Below are positions 25,105-35,020 of a stretch of 60,033 nt of DNA, one piece after another (the stretch's first letter is position 1; each line of letters opens with the position of its first letter). A model generated the notes under the pieces. It made no database searches, had not been told where the DNA came from, and worked only from the letters and a program-made list of their open reading frames with translations. The DNA is taken from NCBI RefSeq assembly GCF_003337245.1, contig NZ_QPJE01000014.1, forward strand, positions 1 to 60,033. The letters run 5' to 3'. The DNA comes from Halanaerobium sp. MA284_MarDTE_T2 (GTDB taxonomy: Bacteria > Bacillota > Halanaerobiia > Halanaerobiales > Halanaerobiaceae). The position numbers and the translations under genes were made by a program.

Positions 25105-26497
25105 ATGAGTTATCAAGAGATGAATCTAGATTTTGATAATCAAATTAATTATAAAAAATTAGCAATAGACTTTATTAAAGCGGAAACAGAAAAAGAAATT
25201 GATTCTATCTTAAATAAACATGAAATTTTTGCTGATGATAATAACTGGCGAAATTATGGTGATTTAGATAATAACTTTGGCACTATTGGTAATCAACAGA
25301 GTGATTCTACTTTAGCTTTAGTAGAAAAAATAATCAATAGTATAGATGCAGTTTTAATATCTGAAGCTAAAAAGACCGGTATAGATCCTAGTAGTGATGC
25401 TGCGCCTAAAACTATGAACCAAGCAGTTGAAAGGTTCTTTAATATTCAAGATGGTAAAATTTCTCTTCTTAGTTCAAAAGAACAAACTAAACTAGCTGAG
25501 AAAATAAACTTGATTGCAACAGGATCCCGTCAAAATCCATCTTATATTATTTATGATAAAGGTGAGGGGCAAAGACCAGAAGACTTTCCGGATACTCTAT
25601 TAAGTTTACATAAATCAAACAAAGACAAAATTTTATTTGTTCAGGGTAGATTTAATATGGGTGGTACTGGTGCCCTTCCTTTTTGTGGTCATAAAAATTA
25701 TCAGTTTGTTATGTCTCGAAAACATCCTGAAATTGATGATTCAAATAATGAATGGGGCTTTACTTTAGTTAGAAGAAGGCGCCCCAAGGATGGAGAAAAA
25801 TTTTCGGTTTATGAATATTTTGCACCAGATCAAAAAATTGCAAGTTTTAAGGCTGATAACTTAGATATACTACCTGATAGTAAATCTGGGAAATATCAAA
25901 ACAGAATAAATTATGGTACATTAATTAAGCTATATGAGTATGATATAACTGATAGAACTTTAATTACTTTTGATTTATATTATAGCTTAAACAGAAAAAG
26001 AGGGAGATAGGATTACAATTGATGTTGAACTAGACAGTTTTGGTGCTGCACCTACTTTTGCGAAGAGTTTAATTTTAAATATAACTGAAACTGATAAAGG
26101 AAAGAAAAAGAAGACTAAAACTAATAAACCTAAAGATAAAAATGATAATTTAAATTTACCTAATATTTCTTTATTAGAAAAAGAGGATTGGCCTGAAAAA
26201 TGGAGTGAAGATAGTACAATTTTAATTAAAGAGTCAGATAAAGACTTAGATATTTATGTAAATAGAGATAATGTTAATTTAAAGAGAACTTTAAAAACTA
26301 AAAAATTAGATCAGAGTGAAATAGAGCTCTATGAAGAAAGATTTAAAATAGCTCTGGGATTAATAGGCTTTTCTATCTACTCTCAGTTAGAAGATGAGCA
26401 GGATAAAGAAAAAGTGATTCAAAAAACTACTAAGCCCATTTCTCAAATCATATTGCCCTTGATTGAAGAATTGGGAGATTTATCAGATTTGATGTAG
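25105..26497 (+). pseudogene. GHKL (Hsp90-like) ATPase, broken by internal deletion/frameshift
   Basis: The first 301 codons (25105-26010) include GHKL-type ATP-binding motifs: ALVEKIINSIDAVL (N-box-like, ~residue 75), YIIYDKGEGQRPEDFP (G1-like, ~150) and GRFNMGGTGALPFCG (G2 lid, ~185). The frame stops at TAG 26008-26010. A second frame, open from about 26003, runs ITIDVELDSFGAAPTFAKS ... IILPLIEELGDLSDLM to TAG 26495-26497 and has no usable start. Together they look like one gene that lost an internal piece around 26000. It lies 21 bases after the helicase-nuclease, so it was the third gene of that operon. Confidence 0.7.
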
Positions 26498-26593
26498 AAT
26501 AAGATATTTTATTATAAAATCATTTTCTGCTGCAGTTATAACAATAACATCAAATTCATCAATTTCTGAATAATATCATTATTTTCCTTGTTA

Positions 26594-26622
26594 TTGCAGG
26601 GATTAATTAACTTATGTATAAT
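26594..26622 (+). promoter_or_regulatory. sigma-A promoter of the BREX operon
   Basis: TTGCAG (26594-26599), 17-base spacer, TATAAT (26617-26622). It lies in the 170-base gap after the GHKL pseudogene and about 50 bases before brxA, so BREX has its own promoter. Confidence 0.7.
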
Positions 26623-26673
26623 ATAACAAGTAGGAGTTTAATTGGCCCGATTTACAAGGAGAAGTGATATTTG

Positions 26674-27282
26674 ATGAAAGAAAAATTAAAATATAGTTCA
26701 GGAATCAAGTCTAAACCCTTCCTGTATGTAGAGTTTAAAAAGGCTGCCGAGCTTATGTTAGAGCATCCCGACCAGTCTATCAGAGATTTAAAAAAGAAAA
26801 CTGTAGAAGAAAATATATTTCAATTTGATTCAACTAATCGTAAAAAAGAAGTCGCTTCTGCAGTTTTTAAACGATTAAAAGTTTTAGATGATTTTTTAAT
26901 AGAAAAATTATTAAATGGCACCATTGATAGTGGTAAGCAAATAACAGTTTATTCTATTTTAAAAACCGACCGACTCTTTTTTGAATTTATGAATGAAGTT
27001 TATAAAGATAAATACCAAGTGAGAGATCCATATTTAAGAGATAAAGACTTTAATATTTTCTTTCAACATAAGGCTGAGCAGAGTGAAAGAGTCGCTAAAT
27101 GGGTTGATTATACCTATTACAAGTTGAAGCAGGTTTATATAAGAATCCTATTTGAAGCTAATTTTATTAAAGACCAGGATGAAAGAGAAATAAATAAACC
27201 CTTAATTAGTCCAGAACTTGAAGATCATTTAATTAATATCGGAGACAAAGTATATCTAGAAGCTATGCTGGGGGGAGAATAA
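26674..27282 (+). CDS. brxA: BREX protein BrxA (DUF1819)
   Basis: 202 residues. The composition, length and position fit BrxA/DUF1819, a small helical DNA-binding protein of type I BREX: YSSGIKSKPFLYVEFKKAAE near the N-terminus, then SVFKRL-type helices and YTYYKLKQVYIRILFEANF near the end. AAGGAG at 26656-26661 serves either TTG 26671 or ATG 26674; the ATG is listed. The stop overlaps the brxB start by one base (TAATG), so the two are translationally coupled. Confidence 0.9.
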   Translation: MKEKLKYSSGIKSKPFLYVEFKKAAELMLEHPDQSIRDLKKKTVEENIFQFDSTNRKKEVASAVFKRLKVLDDFLIEKLLNGTIDSGKQITVYSILKTDRLFFEFMNEVYKDKYQVRDPYLRDKDFNIFFQHKAEQSERVAKWVDYTYYKLKQVYIRILFEANFIKDQDEREINKPLISPELEDHLINIGDKVYLEAMLGGE

Positions 27283-27878
27283 TGAGCGAGATAAGAAAAA
27301 GATTAGATCAAATACTGCCAGAAATAAAAAAGAAAGATTTTTTAAATAACAAAGGATTAGGTAATGAAATAGGATTTTATTTATTTGATTATGATCCTGA
27401 AGATGAATTAATAGTCAGAGATCATATTGATTTTTTAATTCGCAAGATGAATAATAATCCAGACACAGCAGATATAGTAGAATTTGATCTTTTTAATATT
27501 ATGATAGAAATTCTTGAAGATAAAGGTTATTTGGATAAGACTTTTAAGATGGAAGAAAAAAGCGGCAGTCAAAAGATGATAAAAAAAATAAAGACTACTT
27601 TAAGTTTAAAAAGTAATGCCCGTTTATTTACCAACTACATTTCTGAAAGAGTTGAAGAAAATCAGATAATATTCATCACAGGAGTTGGTAAGGCCTGGCC
27701 GATTGTAAGATCACATACAGTTTTAAATAATTTACATCCTAAAATAGAGGATAATCCCTTAGTAATGTTTTTTCCAGGAAACTATGATGGTGCCAGCTTA
27801 AGTCTATTTGGGGATATTCATGATGATAATTATTATAGAGCTTTTTCTTTAGTACCCAGAAAAGATTCAGTCATTTAG
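27282..27878 (+). CDS. brxB: BREX protein BrxB (DUF1788)
   Basis: 198 residues matching BrxB/DUF1788, an essential BREX component of unknown biochemistry. Typical segments are EIGFYLFDYDPEDELIVRDH, FITGVGKAWPIVRSHTVLNN and VMFFPGNYDGASLSLFGDI. Length is standard. It is coupled to brxA by start-stop overlap and followed by brxC after 12 bases with RBS AGGAGG. Confidence 0.93.
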   Translation: MSEIRKRLDQILPEIKKKDFLNNKGLGNEIGFYLFDYDPEDELIVRDHIDFLIRKMNNNPDTADIVEFDLFNIMIEILEDKGYLDKTFKMEEKSGSQKMIKKIKTTLSLKSNARLFTNYISERVEENQIIFITGVGKAWPIVRSHTVLNNLHPKIEDNPLVMFFPGNYDGASLSLFGDIHDDNYYRAFSLVPRKDSVI

Positions 27879-27890
27879 GAGGCTAAATTA

Positions 27891-30800
27891 ATGAGAATTG
27901 AAAATATGTTTAAAAAAGACATAAATAGAGAGATCAGAGGAGTTATTAAGGTTGCTCAGAATGATGAAAAAATAGTTAAAAATGAATTAGAAGAATATGT
28001 TGTTACCAATGAATTAGAAATGCACTTCCAGGACTTTTTTGAAGCCTATAAAAAAGGAATTGACGATTATACAGATAAGATGGGAGTATGGATTTCAGGT
28101 TTCTTTGGATCTGGTAAATCACATTTTTTAAAGATACTTTCTTACATATTAGATAATCGTGAAGTTAAGAATAAAAAAGCTAGAGATTTTTTTGATGAAA
28201 AGATAAATGATCCAATGCTGCTTGCAGATATGCAGAGAGCAAGTGAAATTCCTTCTGATGTTATTTTATTTAATGTTGATTCTAAGAGTGATTCTGACAG
28301 TAAAGCTGATAAGGAAGCAATTGTAAAAGTTTTTATGAAAGTTTTTAATGAACATCAGGGTTATTGCGGTAGTATTCCCTGGCTTGCAGATTTAGAAAGA
28401 AGATTGGATCAAGAAAATAATTATCAAAAATTCAAAAATGAATTTGCAGATATTGCAGGAGATAACTGGGAGAATAAAAGAGAAGATTTCTATTTTGAAG
28501 AAGAAGCAATTATTGAAGCTTTAGTTAGATCAACCAAAATGAACAAAGAATCGGCCAAGCACTGGTATGAAACTTCTGAAGATAATTACAGTATTAGTAT
28601 AGAAAAGTTTGCAACAAGTGTTAAAGAATATATAGCAGAAAAAGAAGATAATCACCATGTATTATTTTTAGTTGATGAGATTGGTCAGTATATTGGCGAT
28701 GATGGACAGTTAATGCTTAACTTGCAGACTGTAGCTGAAGACCTTGGTATTCACTGTGGTGGAAAGGCCTGGGTTATGGTAACATCTCAAGAAGAATTAG
28801 ACAAAACTGTTAAAAGAATTAAAGGTATGGACTTTTCTAAAATTATGGGAAGATTTGATACCAGATTAAATCTTTCTGGGGCTAATGTTGATGAAGTTAT
28901 TAAACAGCGTATTCTTGCTAAAAATGAAACAGCAATTGATACTTTAAAACTCCTTTATAATGATAAGAGTGCTGTTCTAAAAAATATAATCACCTTCAGT
29001 GAGGGTACCAGATTTATGGAAAACTATAAAGATGCTGCAGAATTTGCAGAAGTTTACCCGTTTGTGCCTTATCAATTTAAACTTTTACAGCAGGTTTTCG
29101 AAGAAATAAGAAGACATGGAGCTACAGGTAAACACTTATCTGAAGGTGAAAGATCTTTACTAAGTGCTTTTCAGGAAGCAGCTCAAACCATTACTGATTC
29201 TGATGAAGGTGAAATAATACCATTTTCAACCTTTTACAGACCAATAGAATCATTTTTAGATTCAAATATTAGAAGAGTAATTGAAAATGCTAAAATGAAC
29301 GATAATTTAAGAGATTATGATGTTGAAGTTTTAAAGCTATTATTTTTAATCCGTTATGTTAACTTTGTTACAGCAAATATAGAAAACATTACTACTCTTT
29401 TAGTTTCTAAAATTGATGAAGATAAAATAGAGCTTAAAAAGAATATTGAAGAATCTCTACGCCGTTTACTCAAAGAAACATTAATTCAGAGAAATGGTGA
29501 AGAATATTTCTTCTTAACAAATGAAGAGCAGGATATTAATAGAGAAATTAATTCTATGGATGTCGATAGTTCTAAGATTTTAAAATATGTAGGAGATATT
29601 ATTTTTGAAGAAATTTATACTGATAAAAAATATAGATACAATAAGAAATATGACTTTGCTTTTAATCAAATAATTGATGAAATGAATAGAGGTCGTCAGA
29701 CTGAAGATATTGGGATTAAGATTTTAACACCATATTATCCAACAGTTGATGATCGTCAGCTATTATTAGAGTCTTCAGGTGAAAATAATATCATTGTCAA
29801 AATGCCTGATAATGCTAACTTCTTAGATGAGGTAGAACAGTCTCTAAAAATAGAAAAATATTTACGGAAAAGAAGCAGTCAGAATAAAACTAACGCTTAT
29901 GAAGATATTATAAGCCGAATTCAAAGAGAACAGACAACTCGTAAAAAAAGAATTCAATCTTTAATTGAAGATAATTTAGGTGAATCTAAAATATTTGTTA
30001 GAAATAGCAATCCTGATATTGGAACTACTGATCCAGTTAAAAAAATTAACGAAAGCTTTAAATATTTAATTGAATCTCTTTATGAAAAGCTTAATTATAT
30101 TAATAAACACTATGAATCTCAAAGTGATTTAGATGATTTAATCAACTCTGATAAATTGCAGTTAGAGTTAGGAGAGAATAAAAATAACAAACTGGCCTAT
30201 GATGAAGTAAAGAATTATTTGGATAGAAAAAATAAACAAAATATGCGTGTTAGTTTTAAAAACTTAGTTGAGAAATTTACTTCTGTTCCTTATGGTTGGA
30301 GAGAATTAGACTTAGCTGCTGTTATAATCCAGCTTTTAAAAGCTAAAGAAATTAATCTCCAATACAATAGTGAAAATATTAATCTGAATAATAAAGACTT
30401 AACTGAGTATTTAACAAAGAAAAGACATCAGGAAAAATTAGTTATCAAAAAAAGAGTTAAAGTAGATCAGTATTTAATTAATAATGCTAAAAGCTTGGGT
30501 AGAGAATTGTTCAATAAAAGTACCTTACCTGATGATGAAGACAAGTTAAAAAAGAAATTGCAGTATTTAATTAATAATGAATATCTATCTAATATAAAAT
30601 TTACTTTAAGAGAATATCATGAAGAAAAAGGGTATCCAGGCAAAAAAGAATTGAAATCTGCCCAAAAGGTGTTTAACGAGATTGAAAATATTGATGACTC
30701 CTATCAGTTTTATAAAGAACTTGATGAGCAAAGTGAAGAACTAAAAGAAACTGGAAGAAAACTAGACAGGATATTTGGGTTTTTTGAAAATCAAAGGGAA

Positions 30801-31466
30801 CATTTTGATAGAGCTTTAGAGACTCTTCAGCTTTACGATAAGAATAAAAACTATATTGAAAACCAGGATTTAATTGAAATAGCTAAAGAACTTAGATCAA
30901 TAGTTAATTCTGATAATCCTTATGCTAAAATACATTCTATTCCTAATTTAAGAGATGAATTTAATGAAATATTTGTTGATCAAATTTTAGAAGAAAAAAG
31001 TAAATCGAAAAAAGAAGATATCTTAATAGATAAAGAAAAAGTAAAAAGTGAATTAGAAAATAGTTCTTACGAATTTGAAGAGAATTTTAAGACTAATTTA
31101 ATAAAGCGTTTTGATGAACTTTTAGAAAGATTAAAAGAGTCTAATAATATTAATGAGATAATTGCTATGCCTCAAGAAAGTGAAGTTATAAAACAGAAAT
31201 GTTTTGATGATATTAATAAAAAAATTGCTGAAATAAAAGAGAAGCAGGGTAATGATCAAGAACCTGATATTGAATATGGAACAAAAAAAGAAAATGAACC
31301 AGAAACTTTGGTTAGAGAAAAAGAAACAAAAAACATTAGTTTAAATAAGCTTTTTAAAACTACTAAAACTATAAAAAATGAAGATGATATAGAAGAAGTT
31401 TTAAATGAAATTAGAGCTGAATTAAAGAATATTCTAGATGAAGATAAAAATATTAAATTAATATAG
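27891..31466 (+). CDS. brxC: BREX P-loop ATPase BrxC
   Basis: 1191 residues, standard for BrxC/PglY. MFKKDINREIRGVIKVAQND at the N-terminus is highly typical. Walker A ISGFFGSGKSHFLKIL lies at about residue 68, Walker B-like VLFLVDEIGQYIG at about 258, and a sensor/arginine-type segment in IMGRFDTRLNLSG. The C-terminal two thirds is helical and highly charged. BrxC is an AAA-type ATPase thought to assemble with BrxB, PglX and PglZ. The gene is full length without disruption. Confidence 0.95.
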   Translation: MRIENMFKKDINREIRGVIKVAQNDEKIVKNELEEYVVTNELEMHFQDFFEAYKKGIDDYTDKMGVWISGFFGSGKSHFLKILSYILDNREVKNKKARDFFDEKINDPMLLADMQRASEIPSDVILFNVDSKSDSDSKADKEAIVKVFMKVFNEHQGYCGSIPWLADLERRLDQENNYQKFKNEFADIAGDNWENKREDFYFEEEAIIEALVRSTKMNKESAKHWYETSEDNYSISIEKFATSVKEYIAEKEDNHHVLFLVDEIGQYIGDDGQLMLNLQTVAEDLGIHCGGKAWVMVTSQEELDKTVKRIKGMDFSKIMGRFDTRLNLSGANVDEVIKQRILAKNETAIDTLKLLYNDKSAVLKNIITFSEGTRFMENYKDAAEFAEVYPFVPYQFKLLQQVFEEIRRHGATGKHLSEGERSLLSAFQEAAQTITDSDEGEIIPFSTFYRPIESFLDSNIRRVIENAKMNDNLRDYDVEVLKLLFLIRYVNFVTANIENITTLLVSKIDEDKIELKKNIEESLRRLLKETLIQRNGEEYFFLTNEEQDINREINSMDVDSSKILKYVGDIIFEEIYTDKKYRYNKKYDFAFNQIIDEMNRGRQTEDIGIKILTPYYPTVDDRQLLLESSGENNIIVKMPDNANFLDEVEQSLKIEKYLRKRSSQNKTNAYEDIISRIQREQTTRKKRIQSLIEDNLGESKIFVRNSNPDIGTTDPVKKINESFKYLIESLYEKLNYINKHYESQSDLDDLINSDKLQLELGENKNNKLAYDEVKNYLDRKNKQNMRVSFKNLVEKFTSVPYGWRELDLAAVIIQLLKAKEINLQYNSENINLNNKDLTEYLTKKRHQEKLVIKKRVKVDQYLINNAKSLGRELFNKSTLPDDEDKLKKKLQYLINNEYLSNIKFTLREYHEEKGYPGKKELKSAQKVFNEIENIDDSYQFYKELDEQSEELKETGRKLDRIFGFFENQREHFDRALETLQLYDKNKNYIENQDLIEIAKELRSIVNSDNPYAKIHSIPNLRDEFNEIFVDQILEEKSKSKKEDILIDKEKVKSELENSSYEFEENFKTNLIKRFDELLERLKESNNINEIIAMPQESEVIKQKCFDDINKKIAEIKEKQGNDQEPDIEYGTKKENEPETLVREKETKNISLNKLFKTTKTIKNEDDIEEVLNEIRAELKNILDEDKNIKLI

Positions 31467-31482
31467 TGGGGAGCATAATATA

Positions 31483-34400
31483 ATGAATAAATCAGCTATA
31501 AAAAAGTTTGCTGTTCAAGCAAGAAATCAACTTATGAAAGAAATTGATCAGAAGGCTTATGAGATAGGTATAGAAAAAGATAAAATTCATAGTTTAGAAA
31601 ATAATGCTCAAATACACGGGAGAACTTTAAATTCAACTGAGATAAATCAGAGAAATAAGTTAATTGAAGAAATAGAACAAAAAGGTTATGAACAGGTTAT
31701 AGATGAAGTAGCTTATACCTGGTTTAATAGATTTGTTGCTTTAAGATTTATGGAAGTGAATGGTTACTTACCTACAGGTGTTAGGGTGCTTTCTTCTAAA
31801 ACAGAAGGTAAAATAGAGCCTGATATAATACAAGAAGCCTTAAATATTGATTTGGATATTGAAGCAGAAATAGTTCATCAGTTTGAAGATAATAGTGATA
31901 CTAATGGTTTATACCGTTATCTTTTAATTAAACAGTGCAATTCTTTGAATGATATTATGCCCTTTATTTTTGAAAAAATAGCTGATTACACAGAGATATT
32001 ACTACCCAATGATCTCTTGAAAGAAGACTCAGCTATTAGAAATCTGGTAGAAAATATTGATAATGAAGACTGGCAGGATGTTGAAATTATCGGTTGGATT
32101 TATCAGTTTTATATTTCTGAAAAGAAAGACGAAGTTTTTGGTTCCTCAGGGAAAGTAAAAAAAGAAGAAATTCCTGCTGCCACTCAGTTATTTACACCTG
32201 ACTGGATAGTTAGATACATGGTTGAAAACTCTTTAGGGAGATATTGGCTGGAATCTAATGCTAATGATAGTTTAAAAGATAAATGGGAATATTATTTAGA
32301 AGAGGCTGAACAAGAGCCTGGGGTAATAGAAGAATTAGAAAAAATCAGAGATAGAAATATTAATCCAGAAGAAATAACTTTTTTGGATCCTGCTGCAGGT
32401 AGTGGTCATATTTTAGTTTATGCTTTTGAAGTGCTTTATGATATTTATAAGTCGGCAGGATATATGGAATCTTCCATACCTCAATTGATTTTAAATAAAA
32501 ATATATATGGTCTTGAAATCTGTGATAGAGCAGCACAGCTAGCTTCTTTATCAGTTATGATGAAGGCAAGACAAAAAGATTCTAGAATTTTTGAAAAGAA
32601 AGTTGACTTAAATATTGTTTCTATTCAAGAAAGTAACATTATAGATGAAACAGCAATTGATTTATTAGTTGATAGTATTGAAGAGCAGAAATATAAAAAT
32701 TATTTAGAGAAAGATTTAAAATATTTAGTTGATCTATTTGAAGATGCTAAAAACTATGGTTCTATTTTAAAGATTGAACAGGATATTTCTATTGATTTAA
32801 TTAATAAAGCTTTAAATAACTTAAGTAATAGTGCTGTTGATTTATTCGGAGGGAAAAATAGAGGAATAATTATCAATTTGCTTCCTAAATTATTAGAACA
32901 ATATCAGATTATGAGGAATAAGTATAATATTGTTGTTACCAATCCCCCTTATATGGGAGATAGAAATATGAATAAAAGTCTTAAAGATTATTTGAATAAT
33001 AATTATAAAAAAAGTAAAGATGATTTATTTACAAGCTTTATAGAGAAAATTTTTATTTTTACTAATTCAAACGGCTTAATAGGACTAATGTCCCCAAATG
33101 TTTGGAGATTCAATAAAGCAAGTACAAATTTTAGAATAAATCTATTAAATAAACAAAATATTAATAGCTTAATTCAATTAGAAGAATCAAGTTTTTTAGA
33201 GGCTTCTGTTTCAATTACTACTTTTATATTAAGAAATAAAAAAGTTAATAATTTTTTAGGGACTTACATAGATTTATCAAATTTTAAAGGTGCTAATATT
33301 CAACCTACAAAAGTTAAACTTTCAATAAATAATAATGTAAATTATAAAAAAATTATTAATCAAGATGTTTTTAAAAAAATTGATGGAGCACCGATTACTT
33401 TAGATATTAATCATAATATATTAAATATACTTGAAGAAAGTGAAAAACTCAAAAATCATATTGAGTTTAAATCTGGTCTATCAACAGGAAATAATGACTA
33501 TTTTCAAAAATTTTGGTATGAAGTTGATTTTTTTTCAATTGGATTCAATTATAAATCAGTTGGAAAAACAAAGTCAAAAGATAAAAAATGGTTTCCTTGT
33601 AATAGTGGAGGTAGTTTTCGAAAATGGTATGGTAATAATGAAAAAATTATTAATTATAAAAATAATGGTTATGAATTAAAAAATTATAGAGATTCCTCTG
33701 GAAAACTAAAATCTTCATTGAGAAATAAAGAATATTATTTTAAAAAAGGTATAACATATAATAAGATAGGTTCAGATAGATTTAGTGCTAGATACAAAAA
33801 TCATGGTTTTATTTTTGATGATACTGGTAGATCGGCTTTTACTGGAAATGAAATTTGGGACAAAATAATTTTGTCATTTTTGTGTTCTAAATTATCTATT
33901 TTATTTCTAAAATTGATGAATAAATCAATCAGTTTTACTCATAGTGCTCTTAACCGTATTCCATTTTTATATAATAATGTTAAAACTCAAAAAGATGAAA
34001 TTGCTTATTTAACAAATAGCTCAATATATATATCAAAAAAAGATTGGGATTCTTTTGAAATATCCTGGGACTTTAAAAAGCATCCATTATTAGCATATAA
34101 AAATGAAGCTAATACTATTCAAGAAGCTTTCAATAACTGGTCAGAGTTTGCAGAAGAAAAATTCTATCAACTAAAAGAAAATGAAGAAAAACTAAATGAA
34201 ATATTTATTGAAATATATGGTTTAGAAGATGAATTAGATCCTGAAGTCAAAGAAAAAGATGTAACAGTAAGAAAAGCAGATAAAGCAAGAGATATAAGAT
34301 CATTCATGTCTTATGCAGTTGGCTGTATGCTCGGAAGATATTCTTTAGATGAAGAAGGTTTAGTTTATGCAGGAGGAGAATTTGACCATTTAAAATATGA

Positions 34401-35010
34401 AACATTTAAGGCAGATAAGGATGGAATAATTCCTGTTTTAGATAAAGAATACTTTGATGATGATATAGTAGCTAGATTTGTTGAATTTGTTAAGGTAACA
34501 TTTGGTGAAACAAACTTAGAAGAAAATCTTGAATATATAGCTGATGCTTTAATTGAAGGTGGAACGAGTGACCAGGATACAGCAAGAGAAACTATTAGAC
34601 GGTATTTCCTCTTTGACTTTATAAAAGACCATACTTCTGAATATAATAAGTGCCCTATTTATTGGTTATTTCAGTCAGATGGAAGAGGTAAAGCCTTTAA
34701 TGCTCTAATTTATATGCACCGTTATGATAAAGGAACTGTATCCAGAGTAAGAACTGATTATCTACATGAACTGCAGAATAAAATAGAATCAGAAAAGGTT
34801 AGACTGCAAAATATAATTGATTCTGATCTTTCAGGTCGCCAGAGAACTCAGGCTAAGAAAGATTTAGAGAAATTAGAAAAACAGACAGCAGAACTAAAAG
34901 AATACGATCGAAAATTAAATCACTTAGCAAATCAGCAGATTGAGATAGATTTAGATGATGGAGTAAAAGAAAACTACGCTAAGTTTGATGAAGTATTGAA
35001 GAATATTTAG
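31483..35010 (+). CDS. pglX: BREX adenine-specific DNA methyltransferase PglX
   Basis: 1175 residues. It modifies the host recognition site and gives BREX its specificity. SAM-binding motif I FLDPAAGSGHILVYAFE at ~300 and catalytic motif IV NPPY in VVTNPPYMGDRN at ~488 mark a gamma-class N6-adenine methyltransferase. N-terminal AYTWFNRFVALRFMEVNGYL and C-terminal YDKGTVSRVRTDYLHELQNK are standard PglX blocks. The middle (about 33180-34050), covering target recognition, is AT-richer than either flank (about 20-25% against 30-40% G+C in sampled lines), suggesting a swapped specificity domain. The gene is intact; 16 bases from brxC and 10 from pglZ. Confidence 0.95.
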   Translation: MNKSAIKKFAVQARNQLMKEIDQKAYEIGIEKDKIHSLENNAQIHGRTLNSTEINQRNKLIEEIEQKGYEQVIDEVAYTWFNRFVALRFMEVNGYLPTGVRVLSSKTEGKIEPDIIQEALNIDLDIEAEIVHQFEDNSDTNGLYRYLLIKQCNSLNDIMPFIFEKIADYTEILLPNDLLKEDSAIRNLVENIDNEDWQDVEIIGWIYQFYISEKKDEVFGSSGKVKKEEIPAATQLFTPDWIVRYMVENSLGRYWLESNANDSLKDKWEYYLEEAEQEPGVIEELEKIRDRNINPEEITFLDPAAGSGHILVYAFEVLYDIYKSAGYMESSIPQLILNKNIYGLEICDRAAQLASLSVMMKARQKDSRIFEKKVDLNIVSIQESNIIDETAIDLLVDSIEEQKYKNYLEKDLKYLVDLFEDAKNYGSILKIEQDISIDLINKALNNLSNSAVDLFGGKNRGIIINLLPKLLEQYQIMRNKYNIVVTNPPYMGDRNMNKSLKDYLNNNYKKSKDDLFTSFIEKIFIFTNSNGLIGLMSPNVWRFNKASTNFRINLLNKQNINSLIQLEESSFLEASVSITTFILRNKKVNNFLGTYIDLSNFKGANIQPTKVKLSINNNVNYKKIINQDVFKKIDGAPITLDINHNILNILEESEKLKNHIEFKSGLSTGNNDYFQKFWYEVDFFSIGFNYKSVGKTKSKDKKWFPCNSGGSFRKWYGNNEKIINYKNNGYELKNYRDSSGKLKSSLRNKEYYFKKGITYNKIGSDRFSARYKNHGFIFDDTGRSAFTGNEIWDKIILSFLCSKLSILFLKLMNKSISFTHSALNRIPFLYNNVKTQKDEIAYLTNSSIYISKKDWDSFEISWDFKKHPLLAYKNEANTIQEAFNNWSEFAEEKFYQLKENEEKLNEIFIEIYGLEDELDPEVKEKDVTVRKADKARDIRSFMSYAVGCMLGRYSLDEEGLVYAGGEFDHLKYETFKADKDGIIPVLDKEYFDDDIVARFVEFVKVTFGETNLEENLEYIADALIEGGTSDQDTARETIRRYFLFDFIKDHTSEYNKCPIYWLFQSDGRGKAFNALIYMHRYDKGTVSRVRTDYLHELQNKIESEKVRLQNIIDSDLSGRQRTQAKKDLEKLEKQTAELKEYDRKLNHLANQQIEIDLDDGVKENYAKFDEVLKNI

Positions 35011-35020
35011 GGGTGAAGTT

